This document shows, one piece after another, positions 38,401 through 53,400 of a stretch of 64,000 nt of DNA. Position numbers and translations under genes: made by a program. Source of the DNA: Chitinimonas koreensis (GTDB lineage: Bacteria; Pseudomonadota; Gammaproteobacteria; Burkholderiales; Chitinimonadaceae); assembly GCF_014353015.1 (NCBI RefSeq), contig NZ_CP060704.1, forward strand, positions 124,001 through 188,000, written 5' to 3'. Every line of letters begins with the position of its first letter. Positions within the stretch are counted from its first letter, which is position 1. The notes under the pieces are model-generated. The model did not search any database. It was not told where the DNA came from and saw only the letters and a program-made list of their open reading frames with translations.

Positions 38401-41400
38401 ACCTGACCATCGGCTCGATTTCCACCGGCAGCAACAGCCCGATCACGCTGACCGCCGGCGGCGGCAGCATCCTGTACGGCGGCGGCACGCTGACGGCGGG
38501 CGGCAGCAGCGCCGCCATCACGCTCAGCGCGGCCAACGGCATCGGCACCGCGCTGGCGCCGATCCTGGTGTCGGCCTACAACAGCGGCGGCAGCGGCAGC
38601 ACCGTGTCGGCCACCGTCACCGGCACCGGCTCGCTCTACATGACCGCCAACGGCGGCATCCAGGGCGGCCTGACCACCTCGGTCAACAACGGCGCCACCT
38701 CGGTGCTCGCCGGCGGCGCCATGGTGGTCAACGGCATGAGCTCGGGCACCGACGCGGCCGGCAACGACATCTCGCTGCGCACCTCGAGCGGCGACATCAC
38801 GCTGCAGGGCAACGTCATTGCCGGCGCCAGCAACGGCAAGATCGAGCTCGACGCCGCCGGCATGCTGCTCAACGGCTCCGGCACCGCCAAGGCGGAGGCC
38901 TTCGATGTCGCGCTCAACGGCGCCGGCGGCGTGGGCGGGCTGTCCAACCGCTTCGAGGTCGCCGGCCAGCGCGTCCAGGTCACCAGCTCGGGCGGCGCGA
39001 TCTACCTGAAGAACACCTCCGCGCTGACGCTGACCTACCTCAACTCCGGCGGCGGCCTGGTCAACATCAGCGGTACCGCCAGCCAGCAGCTGCTCAACCT
39101 GATCTCGGGCGGCGCCGGCATCGTCGTCTCGTCCGGCCCCGGTACCATGGTGCTGGGCAATATCGACGCCGGCGCGGGTACCTTCACCGCGGTGGCCTCC
39201 TCCTCCGGTGGTCGCATCATCGACGACGGCCAGGACGGCACCCGCGTGGTGGCCGCAGGCGTCGCGCTGACCGGCAGCGAAGGCGTCGGCACCAGCAGCC
39301 GGGCGATCCAGACCACCACCTCGGCGCTGGCGCTCGCCTCCAACACCACCGGCGTCGGCATCTACGTGACCGACGACAACAGCGCGGGCCTCACCGTCAG
39401 CAACGCCCGCGCCCGCGGCGGCGACCTGGTGATCAACACCGCCGGCCCGACCACGGTGACCAACGCCCAGGTCGACATCGACGGCAATAGCGTGACCCTG
39501 GCCACCTCGAGCGGCGACCTGACCGTCGGCACCGCCACGGCCGGCACCACCTCGGGCGTGGTCAACCTGACCGCGGCCGGCTCCATCCTGGCCACCGGCA
39601 GCGGCACCCAGGTGACCGCCCATACCGCCGCGCTCAGCGCCGGCGGCGACATCGGCGTGGTGACCGACGCGAGCACCGGCGCCGGCACGCCGATCAAGCT
39701 CAACGTCTCCGCCATCAGCAACCTGTCGTCGACCGGCACCGGCGTGATCTCGGCCGACAACAGCGGCACCGGCGCGCTGGTGCTGGGTTCGGGCGCGCTC
39801 AGCATCGGCAGCGGCGGCTCGATCTACCTGAAGACCGCCGGCGACCTCGACGTCACGGCCGGCATCGCGCTGTCCGGCGGCAACCTGTCGCTCGATTCGG
39901 CCGGCACGCTCAAGCTCTCCAGCGCGGCGATCTCGACCACCGGCGCGGTGCGCCTGATCGGCAGCACCGACGTGCTGACCGACGCCAGCGGCGCGGCCGC
40001 GCGCGAGCTGGCGGTCAGCGCGTCCTCGCTCTACCTGCGCAGCGGCTCGGCCGGCGGCGACACCACGCTGACCACCACGGTCGGCAGCCTCGACGCCGGC
40101 CTGACCGGCGCCGCCGGCCTGACGGTGAACAACACCGGCGCGCTGAGCTCGGCCGCGCTGTCGACCAGCGACGGCGACATCACGCTGACCAACAGCGCCG
40201 GCGCCACCGTCGACACCGCGGCGGCCGGCGGCACCGGCCGCACCATCGACCTGACCGCCACCACCGGCGACCTGACGGTCGGCACCGTCAACGCCGGTGC
40301 CACCGGCAGCATCGTGCTGGAAGCCGCGGCCGGCTCGCTGCTCAGTGCCTCGTCCTCGTTCATCGGCGCCAGCCTCGACCTGACCAGCGCCACCGGCATC
40401 GGCACCAGCGGCGCGGCCTTCGACACCTCGGTCGCCAGCGTGGCGGCCCAGGTGACCGGCACCGGCGGCATCTACCTCGATTCCAGCGTCGACGTGACGC
40501 TCGGCGCGATGACCACCGCCGACGGCGACATCTCGGTGACGGCGAACGGCGACATCCTCGCCAACGGCAGCATCAGCGTCGGCAACAGCGGCAACCTCGC
40601 GCTGGCCGCCACCGGCGGCGACGTCACGCTGGCCCAGGCCTTCACCAACAACGGCGCCGACAGCACCCGCTCGGGCATCACCCTCAGCGGCGACAACATC
40701 AGCCTGGCCGGCGTCGTCACCAGCGGCGCCCAGTCCTACACCGGTGCCACCACGTTCGGCGCCGACCTGACCGGCAAGTCGATCGTCATCGACGGCGCCG
40801 TGACCCTGACCAGCAACGCCACGCTGAGCACCGAGGCCGCCAACGGCAACATCACCGTCGCCGGCGCGCTGGTCGGCGCCGGCAGCGCCGCCACCTTCAA
40901 GGCCGGCAGCGGCAGCGTCGACCTGCAGAGCGTCGCCAGCGGGCTGTACTCGCTGACCGTCACCGCCGGCGACATCACGCTGGCCGGCGTCGGCTCCACC
41001 GGCAACCAGAGCTACACCGGCACGACCACGCTGTCCGGCAACTACACCACCACCAGCGGCGGTTTCAACGTGATCGGGGCTGCCACCCTGGCCGGCGACG
41101 TCACCATCGGCACCACCAGCGGCACGGTCGACTTCAGCAGCACGGTCGACGGCGCCCATGGCCTCGACATCGACGGCGGCAGCGGCGCGGTGACCTTCGG
41201 CGGCGCCGTCGGCGGCACCACGCGGCTCGGCGCGCTGGCGGTCGAGAGCAGCAGCGCCATCACCTTCGTCGATTCGGTCAAGGCCGCCTCGCTCGACGTC
41301 ACCGGCTTCTCGATCGCCGGCGGCGACATCGATACCGCCAGCGGAGCCCAGAACTACAGCGACCGGATCTACCTCACCAACGACCTCACCCTGACCGGCA

Positions 41401-44400
41401 GCACCGTCACGCTGTCGCAGGGCGCCGACTCCTACGGCACGCCGGCCCACAGCCTCGCCATCGCCGGCGACGCGGTGCTCGGCGATTCGATCGGCGGCAT
41501 CTACCTGATCTCCGACTTCTCGGTCAGCGGCGCCACCACCATCAACGGCGGCGGCATCTACACCAGCGGCGACCAGACCTACACCGGCGCGGTCACGCTG
41601 AACGTCGACCTCGGCATGAACACCGGCGGCGGCGACATCGGCTTCGGCAGCACGGTGGACGGCGCCCACGAGCTGTACATCACCGCCGGCGCCGGCGACG
41701 CGACCTTCAACGGCGCGGTCGGCGGCACCACCCGGCTCGGCATCCTCACCGTCAACAGCAGCGGCGCGACCACTTTCGGCGCAGCGGTCAAGACCGCCTC
41801 GGTCAGCACCGACTCGGTCGGCACGCTGGCGCTGAACGGCGGCAGCATCGACACCACCTACGGGCAGAGCTACGGCGAGCGGGCCGTGCTCGGCGCCGAC
41901 ACCACGCTGACCGGCAGCACCGTGACCCTGAACGGCGGTGCCGACGCGGCCACCGCCGGCAGCCAGTCGCTGAGCATCGTCGGCGACGCGATGATCTCCG
42001 GCGCGGTCGGCGCCAACGCGGCGCTGGGCAGCCTGTCGATCAGCGGCGCCAGCACGCTCGGCGGCGCGACCATCGACACCAGCGGCAACCAGACCTACAC
42101 CGGCGCGGTCACGCTGACCACCGTCACCACGCTGAATGCCGACGACGCCGACATCGCCTTCGGCAGCACGGTGGATGGCGGCTATGCGCTCAATGTCGTT
42201 ACCGGTTCCGGCGACGCGACCTTCAGCGGCGCGGTCGGCAGCACCGGTCAACTCGGCGCGCTCGACGTCGACAGCGGCGGCGCGACCACCTTCGGCGGCA
42301 CGGTCGGCGCGACCTCGGTCAGCACCGATGCGGCCGGCACGCTGGCGATCAACGGCGGCGGCGTCACCACCAGCGGCACGCAGAGCTACGGCGAACTGGC
42401 CGTGCTCGGCGCCGACGCCACGCTGACCGGCAGCGCGGTGAGCCTGCTGGGCGGCGCCGACGCGGCGGCGGCCGGCACGCAGTCGCTGATCGTCGACGGC
42501 AACGCGGTCATCGGCGGCGACCTCGGCGCCGGCGCGATGCTGGGCGGCCTGTCGGTCAGCGGCAGCACCCAGCTCGGCGGCTCGGTCTCCACCAATGCCA
42601 ACCAGACCTACACCGGTGCGGTCACGCTGACCGACGACGTGACGCTGACCGCCAACAGCGCCAACGTCAGCTTCGCCAGCACGGTCGACGGCGCCCACGC
42701 GCTCAGCGTCGACACCGGCTTCGGCGACGCGACCTTCAGCGGCGCGGTCGGCGGCGTCACCCGGCTCGGTGCGCTGGTGGTCCACAGCGACGCGGCCACC
42801 ACCTTCGGCGCGGCAGTCAGCGCGGCATCGGTCGCGACCGACGCATCCGGCACGCTGGCGATCAACGGCGGCGGCGTCGACACCACCGGCACCCAGAGCT
42901 ACGGCGAACTGGCCGTGCTCGGCGCCGACACCACGCTGACCGGCAGCACGGTGAGTCTCCTGGCCGGCGCCGATGCGGCTTCGGCCGGCAGCCAGTCGCT
43001 GAGCATCGTCGGCGACGCGGTGATCGGCGGCGACCTCGGCGCCGGCGCGATGCTGGGCGAACTGTCGATCAGCGGCACCAGCCAGCTCGGCGGCTCGGTC
43101 TCCACCAATGCCAACCAGACCTATACCGGCGCGGTGACGCTGACCGGCGACGTCACGCTGCAGGCCAACAGCGCCAACATCGGCTTCGGCAGCACGGTCG
43201 ACGGGGCCTACGCGCTGACCGTGAGCACCGGCTCCGGCGACGCGACCTTCAGCGGCGCGGTCGGCGGCGGCACGCGGCTCGGCGCGCTCGAGGTCGACAG
43301 CGGCGGCGAGACCACCTTCTCCACGGCGGTCACGGCGGCTTCGGTCGTCACCGACTCGGCCGGCACGCTGACCATCGGCGGCGACATCGACACCACCGAC
43401 GACCAGAGCTACGGCGAGAGCGCCCTGCTGACCGGCAACACCACGCTGACCGGCGACACGGTGAGCCTGCTCGGCGGCGCCGAAGCCGCGAGCGCCGGCG
43501 GCCAGTTCCTGATCATCGACGGCGACGCGGTGATCGGCGGCGCGCTCGGCGGCAGCGCGGCGCTGGCCAGCCTTTCGATCAGCGGTACCAGCAGCCTCGG
43601 CGGCGGCACCGTCAACACCACCGGCAGCCAGACCTACACCGGCGCGGTCAGCCTGACCGCCGACAACACGCTGCACGCCACCAGTTCCAACATCGGTTTC
43701 GGCGGCACGGTCGACGGCGCCCATGCGCTGACCGTCGGCACCGCCTTCGGCGATGCGACCTTCGCCGACGCGGTCGGCGGCACCACGCGGCTCGGCGCGC
43801 TCACGGTCAACAGCAGCGGCGCGACCACCTTCGGCGGCGCGGTCAGCGCGGCCTCGGTCACGACCGACGCGTTCGGCACGCTGGCGATCGACGGCGGCAG
43901 CGTCGACACCACCGGTATCCAGAGCTACGGCGAGCGCGCCGTGCTCGGCGCCACGACCACGCTGACCGGCAGCACGGTGACCCTGTCGAACGGCGCCGAT
44001 GCATCCAGCAACGGCGGCCAGGCACTGACCATCGCCGGCAATGCGGTGATCGGCGGCGACGTCGGCAGCGGTGCGGCGCTGGACCAGCTGACCGTCACCG
44101 GCACCAGCGCGCTGAACGGCGGCACGATCCACAGCCTCGGCGACCAGCTCTACAGCGGCGCGGTGACGCTGGGCGGCGACGTGAGCCTGGTCAGCGGCGG
44201 CGGCGACGTCACCTTCTCCGGCACCGTCAACGGCGCCCACGGCCTCGCCATCGACAGCGACGCCGGCGACGTGCAGTTCAACGGCGCGGTCGGCAACACC
44301 ACGCGGCTCGCTGCGCTGTCGATCGACGCCAGCGGCGCCACCGGCTTCGCCGGCTCGGTACGGGCGGCCTCGGTCAGCACCGACGGTGCCGGCACGCTGG

Positions 44401-47400
44401 CCATCGACGGCAGCAGCATCAACACCACCGGCACCCAGAGCTATGGCGAGACGGCCGTGCTCGGCGCCGACACCACGCTGACCGGCAGCGAGATCACACT
44501 GCTGAACGGCGCCGACGCGACCAGCTCCGGCGGGCAGAGCCTGGACATCATGGGCAACGCCGTGATCGGCGGCGCCGGCATCGGCGCCGGCACCGCGTTG
44601 AGCGGCCTGTCGATCAGCGGCACCGGCACGCTGCACGGCGTGGTGATCGATACCCTCGGCAGCCAGAACTACAACGGTGCCGTGACGCTGCTCGGCGACG
44701 TGTCGATGAGCAGCGGCGGCGGCAACGTCGGCTTCAACGGCGGCATCGAGGGCACGCACGACCTGGCCATCGACAGCGGCGCCGGCAACGTGCTGTTCTC
44801 GGGCGCGATCGGCGGCACCACCACGCTCGGCGCGCTCAGCGTCGTCAGCAGCGGCCAGACCCGCTTCGACGCGGCGGTCGACGCCGCCTCGGTGAGCACC
44901 GACGCGGCCGGCACGCTGGCGCTGAACGGTGGCAGCGTGACCACCAGCGGCACGCAGAGCTACGGCGAACTGGCCGTGCTCGGCGCCGACACCACGCTGA
45001 CCGGCAGCACGGTGAGCCTGCTCGGCGGCGCCGACGCAGACGTGGCCGGCAACCAGTCGCTGACCATCGTCGGCAACGCGGTGATCGGCGGCGACATCGG
45101 CGCGGGCGCGATGCTGAACAGCCTGTCGGTCAGCGGCAGCACCAGCCTCGGCGGTTCGGTCTCCACCGACGGCAACCAGACCTATACCGGCGCAGTGACG
45201 CTGACCGCCGATACCGCGCTGCAGGCCACCGCCGCCGACATCGGCTTCGGCAGCACGGTGGACGGCGCCCATGCGCTGAGCGTGGACACCGCCTTCGGCG
45301 ACGCGACCTTCGCCGGCGCGGTCGGCGGCACCACCCGGCTCGGCGCGCTGACGATCGACAGCAGCAGCACGACCACCTTCGGCGGCACGGTCCGCACGGC
45401 CTCGGTCGTCACCGACGCCGCCGGCTCGCTGGCGCTCGACGGCGGCAGCGTCGACACCACCGGCACGCAGAGCTATGGCGAAGTCGCCCTGCTCGGCGCC
45501 AATACCACGCTGACCGGCAGCACGGTGAGCCTGCTGGCCGGTGCCGAAGCCTCCACCATCGGCGGCCAGTCGCTGGCCATCGTCGGCGATGCGGTGATCG
45601 GCGGCTCGATCGGCGCCAGCACCGAGCTGAGCCAGTTGTCGATCAGCGGCGCGAGCGCGCTGAACGGCGGCGTGGTCGACACCACCGGCACGCAGAGCTA
45701 CGGCGGCCTCGCCACGCTCGGCACCGACGCGGCGCTGTCCGGCAGCACGGTCAGCCTGCTCGGCGGCGCCGAGGCGGCCACGGCCGGCGCCCATTCGCTG
45801 AGCATCGACGGCGACGCGGTGATCGGCGGCGCGCTCGGCGCCAGCGCCGCGCTGGAAAGCCTGTCGATCACCGGCGCCAGCGAACTCGGCGGCGGCATCA
45901 TCAATACCGCCGGCAGCCAGATCTACACCGGCGCGGTCACGCTGACGGCCGACGCCACGCTGCATGCCGACAGCGCCAACATCGGCTTCGGCAGCACGGT
46001 CGACGGCGGCCACGGCCTGACCGTCGGCACCGCCGCCGGCGACGCGACCTTCGCCGGCGCGGTCGGCGCCACCACCCGGCTAGGCGCGCTGGCGGTCGAC
46101 AGCAGCGGCGCGACCACCTTCAGCGGGGCGGTCCGTGCGGCCTCGGTCGGCACCGACGGGCTCGGCTCGCTGGCGATCGACGGCGGCAGCGTGAATACGA
46201 CCGGCATGCAGAGCTATGGCGAAAGCGCCGTGATCAGCGACAACACCACGCTGACCGGCAGCACGGTGAGCCTGCTGGGCGGTGCCGAAGGCACGAGCGC
46301 CGGCGGCCAGTTCCTGAGCATCGTCGGCAACGCGGTGATCGGCGGCGCGATCGGCGGCAGCATGGAGCTGGCCAGCCTGTCGATCAGCGGCGCCAGCAGC
46401 CTCGGCGGCGGCACCGTCGACACCACCGGCAGCCAGACCTACACCGGCGCGGTCGCTCTGGCTGCCGACAACACCCTGCATGCCAGCAGCGCCAACATCG
46501 GCTTCGGCAGCACGGTCGACGGCGCGCATGCGCTGACCGTCGGCACCGCCTTCGGCGATGCGACCTTCGCCGGCGCGGTCGGCGGCACCACGCGGCTCGG
46601 CGCGCTCACGGTCAACAGCAGCGGCGCGACCACCTTCGGCGGCGCGGTCAGCGCGGCCTCGGTCACCACCGACGCGTTCGGCTCGCTGGCGATCAACGGC
46701 GGCAGCGTCGACACCACCGGCACGCAGAGCTACGGCGAATCGGCCGTGCTCGGCGCCGATACCACGCTGACCGGCACCGCGGTGAGCCTGCTCGGCGGCG
46801 TCGATGCGACTACGGCCGGCGGGCAGTCGCTGGCGATCGTGGGCGATGCCGTGATCACCAATGGGCTCGGTGCCGGTACGGCCTTGAACGCGTTGTCGAT
46901 CAGCGGCGCCAGCACGCTCGCCGGGACCTTCAAGACCATCGGCGGGCAGCAGTACGGTGATGACGCGGGCGACGCGGTGACATTGGCCGGCGACGTGAGC
47001 CTGGATTCGGGCGGTACGATCACCGTCCCCAGCACGGTCGATGGCGCGCATGACCTGAGCATTCGTACCGATGGCGCGCTCGCCCAATTCACTGGTGCGG
47101 TCGGCGCCGGCACGCGAATCGGCGTGCTGAGCACGGCCAGCGACACCAATGTCCAATTCGATGGAACGGTGCGTGCAAGCGCGGTACAGGCAACTGGCAG
47201 CAGCCACTGGAACGTGAACGGCGGTAGCGTGGATACCACCGGCGATCAGAACTATGGCGGGCTGTGGCTGGGTAGTGCGTCGCATCTGACCAGCAATGGC
47301 GGAGATGTCCACTTCGGCGGCACTCTCAACACGGCCTCTGACCTGACCGTCGACAGCGGCAGCGGCAATGTCAACTTCTCCGTGTTCGGGGTGGGCGGCG

Positions 47401-50400
47401 CGCTGATCGTCAACAGCTCCGGCGTGACCACCCTCAGCGCGTTGTCGATGGGCGCGGGTTCGGTCACGACCGACGCCGCCGGCAGTACGGTGTTGGGCGG
47501 CAATCTCTCGACCAGCGGCGGTCAGCACTATGGCGATGCCGTGACCCTGGCCGGGGATACAGAGCTTTCCGGCGACTCGATCTACTTCGGCAGCACCGTG
47601 GATGGCGGCCACAACCTGACTATCAGCTCCACCTCGACCGGCTTCGGCGGCGCCGTCGGCGGCACCGAGCGGCTGGGTGCGCTCACGTCGAACGCCAGTC
47701 TCTACACCGGCTTCGCCGGCACGGTGGCGGCGGCATCGGTGACGACCGGCAGCGGCGAGGCGTACCTGGACGGCGGCAGCGTAGACACCACCGGCGCGCA
47801 GCACTATGCCGGCCATGTCCAGCTGGGCGTCGACACCACCCTGCACGGCACGACGGTCAGCCTGCTGAGCGGTGCGGATGCGGCTTCGGCCGGCGGGCAG
47901 TCGCTGAACATCGAAGGCGATGCCGTGATCGGCGGCGGCCTTGGCGCCAATACCGCGCTGAACCAGCTGTCGATCAGCGGCAGCAGCAGCCTGAACGGCG
48001 GTACGGTCGAAACTACCAGCACGCAGAGCTACACCGGTCTGGCGACGCTCGGCGCCGACGCGACGCTGATCGGCAGCACGGTGAGCCTGCTCGGCGGCGC
48101 CGATGCGGCCAGCGCCGGCAGCCAGTCGCTGACCATCGTCGGCGGCGCGGTGATCGGCGGCGCCGGCCTCGGCGCCGGCGCGGCGCTGAACCAGTTGCAG
48201 ATCGCCGGCCCGGCCGTGCTGAACGGCGGCGTGGTGAACACCAGCGGTTTCCAGTCCTACGGCGACGCGCTGACGCTGGCCGGCGACGAAATCCTGAGCA
48301 GCGGCGGCGTGGTCAGTTTCGCCGGTACCGTCGATGGCGCCCATGACCTGACCATCTCCAGCGGCAATGCGGACGTGCAGTTCAGCGGCGTGGTCGGCGG
48401 CGACACCCGCCTGGGCGACCTGGCGATCAACAGCAGCGGCCAGGTCTACCTTGCTGCCGCGGTGAACGCGGCCTCGCTGACCACCGACGCGGCAGGCGGC
48501 CTGAACGTGAACGGCGGCAGCGTCGACACCACCGGTGCGCAGAGCTACGGCGAAGCCATCGTGCTCGGTGCCGACGCCACCTTGACCGGCAGCACGGTCA
48601 GCCTGCTCGGCGGCGCCGATGCGGCGGCCGCCGGCGGCCAATCGCTGACCATCACCGGCAACGCGGTGATCGGCGGCGCCGGCCTCGGCGCCACCACGGC
48701 GCTGGGCCAGCTGGCCATCAGCGGCGCGAGCACGCTGAACGGCGGCGTGGTGAACACGACCGGCGCCCAGACCTACACCGGCGCGGTGACGTTGGCCGGC
48801 TACGAAGGCCTGAACAGCGGCGGCGGCGACGTGACCTTCGCCGGCACCGTGAACGGTGCGCACGGCTTGGCGGTGCACGCCGGCACCGGCGACGTGCAGT
48901 TCGCCGGCAGCGTCGGCGGCACCACTCGCCTCGGCGCGCTGGCAGTCGACGGCAGCGGCGCGACCACCTTCGGCGCGGCGGTCAGCGCGGCCTCGGTGAC
49001 GACCGATGCGGCCGGCACGCTGGCCCTGAACGGCGGCAGCGTGAACACCACTGGCGCCCAGAGCTACGGCGAGCTGGCCGTGCTCGGCGCCGACACCACG
49101 CTGACCGGCAGCACGGTGAGCCTGCTCGGCGGTGCCGATGCAGCTGCTGCGGGCAGCCAGTCGCTGACCATCGCCGGCAACGCCGTGATCGGTGGCGCGG
49201 TCGGTGCCAATGCGGCGCTGAGCAGCCTGGCGGTCAGCGGCAGCAGCGCGCTGGACGGCGGCACGGTCGATACCACAGGCACGCAAAGCTATACCGGCGC
49301 GGTGACGCTGGGCGCCGATACCACGCTGACCGGCAGCACGGTCAGCCTGCTCGGCGGCACCGATGCCGCCACGGCCGGCGGCCAGTCGCTGACCATCGCC
49401 GGCAACGCGGTGATCGGCGGCGGCATCGGTGGCGCAGCCGCGCTGAGCCAGCTGTCGATCGGCGGCGCCAGCACGCTGAACGGCGGCGTGGTGAATACCA
49501 CGGGCGACCAGACCTACAGCGGTGCGGTGACCCTGGCCGGCGACGAAAGCCTCGCCAGCGGCGGCGGTGACGTCACCTTCGCCGGCACGGTGAACGGTGC
49601 GCATGGCCTGGCCGTGAACAGCGCAGGCGGCGACGTGCAGTTCACCGGCAGCGTCGGCGGCACCACGCGGCTCGGCGCGCTGGCGGTCAACGGCAGCGGC
49701 GCGACCACCTTCAGTACGGCGGTCAACGCGGCCTCGGTCGCGACCGACGCGGCCGGCACGTTGGCGATCGACGGCGGCAGCGTGAACACCACCGGCATGC
49801 AGAGCTACGGCGAAGTCGCCATGCTCGGTGCCGATACCACGCTGACCGGCACCACGGTGAGCCTGCTGGGCGGCGCCAATGCCGCTGCGGCCGGCGCGCA
49901 GTCGCTGACCATCGCCGGCGACGCGGTGATCGGCGGCGCCGGCCTTGGTGCAACGGCTGCGCTGAGCCAACTGGCTATCAGCGGCGCGAGCACGCTGAAC
50001 GGCGGCGTGGTGAACACGACCGGCGATCAGAACTACGGCGGCGCGGTGACGCTGGCCGGCGACGAAAGCCTGAGCAGCAATGGCGGCGACCTGAGCTTCG
50101 CAGCCGCGGTCGCCGGTGCGCACGACCTGAGCGTGGCCAGCAGCGGCGGCGACGTGACGTTCGGCGGTACGGTGGACGGCGTGCAGGACCTGACCGTGAA
50201 CGCCGGCGCGGGCGACACGAGCTTCGCCGGCAGCGTCGGCGGCAGCGCGCGGATCGGTGTGCTGGCGGTCAACGGCAGCGGTGCGACCACCTTCTCGGCA
50301 GCGGTCAACGCGGCCTCGGTCGCGACCGATGCAGCCGGCACGCTGGCGATCGACGGCGGCAGCGTGAACACCACCGGCACGCAGAGCTACGGTGAAGTCG

Positions 50401-53400
50401 CCGTGCTCGGCGCCGACACCACGCTGACCGGCACCACGGTGAGCCTGCTGGGCGGCGCCGATGCCGCTGCGGCCGGCGCGCAGTCGCTGACCATCGCCGG
50501 CGACGCGGTGATCGGCGGCGCCGGCCTCGGCGCGACGGCTGCGCTGAGCCAACTGGCGATCAGCGGCGCGAGCACGCTGAACGGCGGCGTGGTGAACACG
50601 GCCGGCAATCAGACCTACGGCGGCGCGGTGACGCTGGCCGGCGACGAAAGCCTGAGCAGCAACGGCGGCGACCTGAGCTTCGCGGCCGCGGTCGCCGGCG
50701 CGCACGACCTGAGCGTGGCCAGCAGCGGCGGCGACGTGACGTTCGGCGGCACGGTGAACGCCGTGCAGGACCTGACCGTGAACGCAGGTGCGGGCGACGC
50801 AAGCTTCGCCGGCATCGTCGGCGGCACCACGCGGATCGGTGCGCTGGCGGTCAACGGCAGCGGTGCGACCACCTTCTCGGCAGCGGTCAACGCGGCCTCG
50901 GTCGCGACCGACGCGGCCGGCACGCTGGCGATCAACGGCGGCAGCGTGAACACCACCGGCATGCAGAGCTACGGCGAAGTCGCCGTGCTCGGTGTCGACA
51001 CCACGCTGACCGGCACCACGGTGAGCCTGCTGGGTGGCGCCAATGCCGCCACGGCCGGCGCGCAATCGCTGACCATCGCCGGCGACGCGGTGATCGGCGG
51101 CGCCGGCCTCGGCGCAACGGCTGCGCTGAGCCAACTAGCGATCAGCGGCGCGAGCACGCTGAACGGCGGTGTGGTGAACACGACCGGCAATCAGACCTAC
51201 GGCGGCGCGGTGACGCTGGCCGGCGACGAAAGCCTGAGCAGCAATGGCGGCAACGTGAGCTTCGCGGCCGCGGTCGCCGGTGCGCACGACCTGAGCGTGG
51301 CCAGCAGCGGCGGCGATGTGACGTTCGGCGGCACGGTGAACGGCGTGCAGGACCTGACCGTGAACGCCGGCGCGGGCGACGTGAACTTCGCCGGCAGCGT
51401 CGGCGGCACCGCGCGGATCGGTGCACTGGCGGTCAACGGCAGCGGCGCGACCACCTTCTCGGCAGCGGTCAACGCGGCCTCGGTCGTGACCGATGCAGCC
51501 GGCACGCTGGCGATCGACGGCGGCAGCGTGAACACCACCGGCATGCAGAGCTATGGCGAAGTCGCCGTGCTCGGTGCCGATACCACGCTGTCCGGCACCA
51601 CAGTGAGCCTGCTCGGCGGCGCCGATGCTGCGACCGTGGGTAGCCAATCGCTGACCATCGCCGGCGACGCGGTGGTCGGCGGCGCCGGCCTCGGCGCAAC
51701 GGCTGCGCTGAGCCAACTGGCTATCAGCGGCGCGAGCACGCTGAACGGCGGTGTGGTGAACACGACCGGCAATCAGACCTACGGCGGCGCGGTGACGCTG
51801 GCCGGCGACGAAAGCCTGAGCAGCAATGGCGGCAACGTGAGCTTCGCGGCCGCGGTCGCCGGCGCGCACGACCTGAGCGTGGCCAGCAGCGGCGGCGACG
51901 TGACGTTCGGCGGCACGGTGAACGGCGTACAGGACCTGACCGTGAACGCCGGCGCGGGCGACGTGAGCTTCACCGGCAGCGTCGGCGGCACCACGCGGAT
52001 CGGTGCGCTGGCGGTCAACGGCAGCGGCGCGACCATCTTCTCGGCAGCGGTCAACGCGGCCTCGGTCGCGACCGATGCAGCCGGCACGCTGGCGATCGAC
52101 GGTGGCAGCGTGAACACCACCGGTACGCAGAGCTACGGCGAAGTGGCCATGCTCGGTGCCGATACCACGCTGACCGGCACCACGGTGAGCCTGCTCGGCG
52201 GCGCCGATGCTGCGACCGTGGGTAGCCAATCGCTGACCATCGCCGGCGACGCGGTGATCGGCGGCGCCGGCCTTGGTGCAACGGCTGCGCTGAGCCAACT
52301 GGCGATCAGCGGCGCGAGCACGCTGAATGGCGGCGTGGTGAACACGATCGGCGATCAGACCTACGGCGGCGCGGTGACGCTGGCCGGCGACGAAAGCCTG
52401 AGCAGCAATGGCGGCAATGTGAGCTTCGCAGCCGCGGTCGCCGGCGCGCACGACCTGAGCGTGGCCAGCAGCGGCGGCGACGTGACGTTCGGCGGCACGG
52501 TGAACGGCGTGCAGGACCTGACCGTGACCACCGGCGCGGGCGACGTGAGTTTCGCCGGCAGCGTCGGCGGCACCACGCGGATCGGCGCACTGGCGGTCAA
52601 CGGCAGCGGCGCGACCACCTTCTCGGCAGCGGTCAACGCGGCCTCGGTCGTGACCGACGCAGCCGGCACGCTGGCGATCGACGGCGGCAGCGTGAACACC
52701 ACCGGTACGCAGAGCTACGGCGAAGCGGCCGTGCTCGGCGCCAATACGACATTGACCGGCACGATGGTAAGCCTGCTCGGCGGCGCTGATGCGGCCACCG
52801 TCGGCGGCCAATCGCTGACCATCGTCGGCGACGCACTGGTCGGCGGCAGCCTCGGCGCCAACGCGGCGCTGGCCAGCCTGTCGATCGACGGCGCCAGCAC
52901 GCTGGACGGCGGCGTGGTCAACACCAGCGGCAACCAGGCCTATACCGGCGCAGTCACGCTGGCCGGCGCCGAAACGCTGACCAGCGGCGGCAACGTGAAC
53001 TTCGGCGGCACGGTGAACGGCGCCCATGCGCTGAGCGTGAACGGCAGCGGCGAGACCCGATTCGGCGGTGCGGTGAACCTGGCCTCGCTGTCGACCGACG
53101 CGGCCGGCACGCTGGCGATCGACGGCGGCAGCATGACCACCACCGGTGCGCAGAGCTACGGCGAAACGGCAGTGCTCGGCGCGAATACCACGCTGGCCGG
53201 CACGACGGTGAGCCTGCTCGGCGGTGCCGATGCGGCCACGGCCGGCGGCCAGTCGCTGACCGTCACCGGCGATGCGGTGATCGGCGGCGCCGGCCTCGGT
53301 GCCTCGGCAGCGCTGGCCGGCGTTTCGATCAGCGGCGCGAGCACGCTGAACGGCGGCGTGGTGAACACGACCGGCGACCAGAACTACGGCGGCGCGGTCA

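Noticed and set aside
30650..39490. A ~2,900-residue open frame overlapping the first third of the giant gene on the + strand
   Set aside because: It is a shifted-frame shadow rich in Arg, Gln and His, without a ribosome-binding site or motif.
49677..53030. Regular DNA periodicity that could suggest a satellite or CRISPR-like array
   Set aside because: The 582-bp period is a multiple of three, fully coding and in frame with the TpsA protein, with no spacer-repeat structure.
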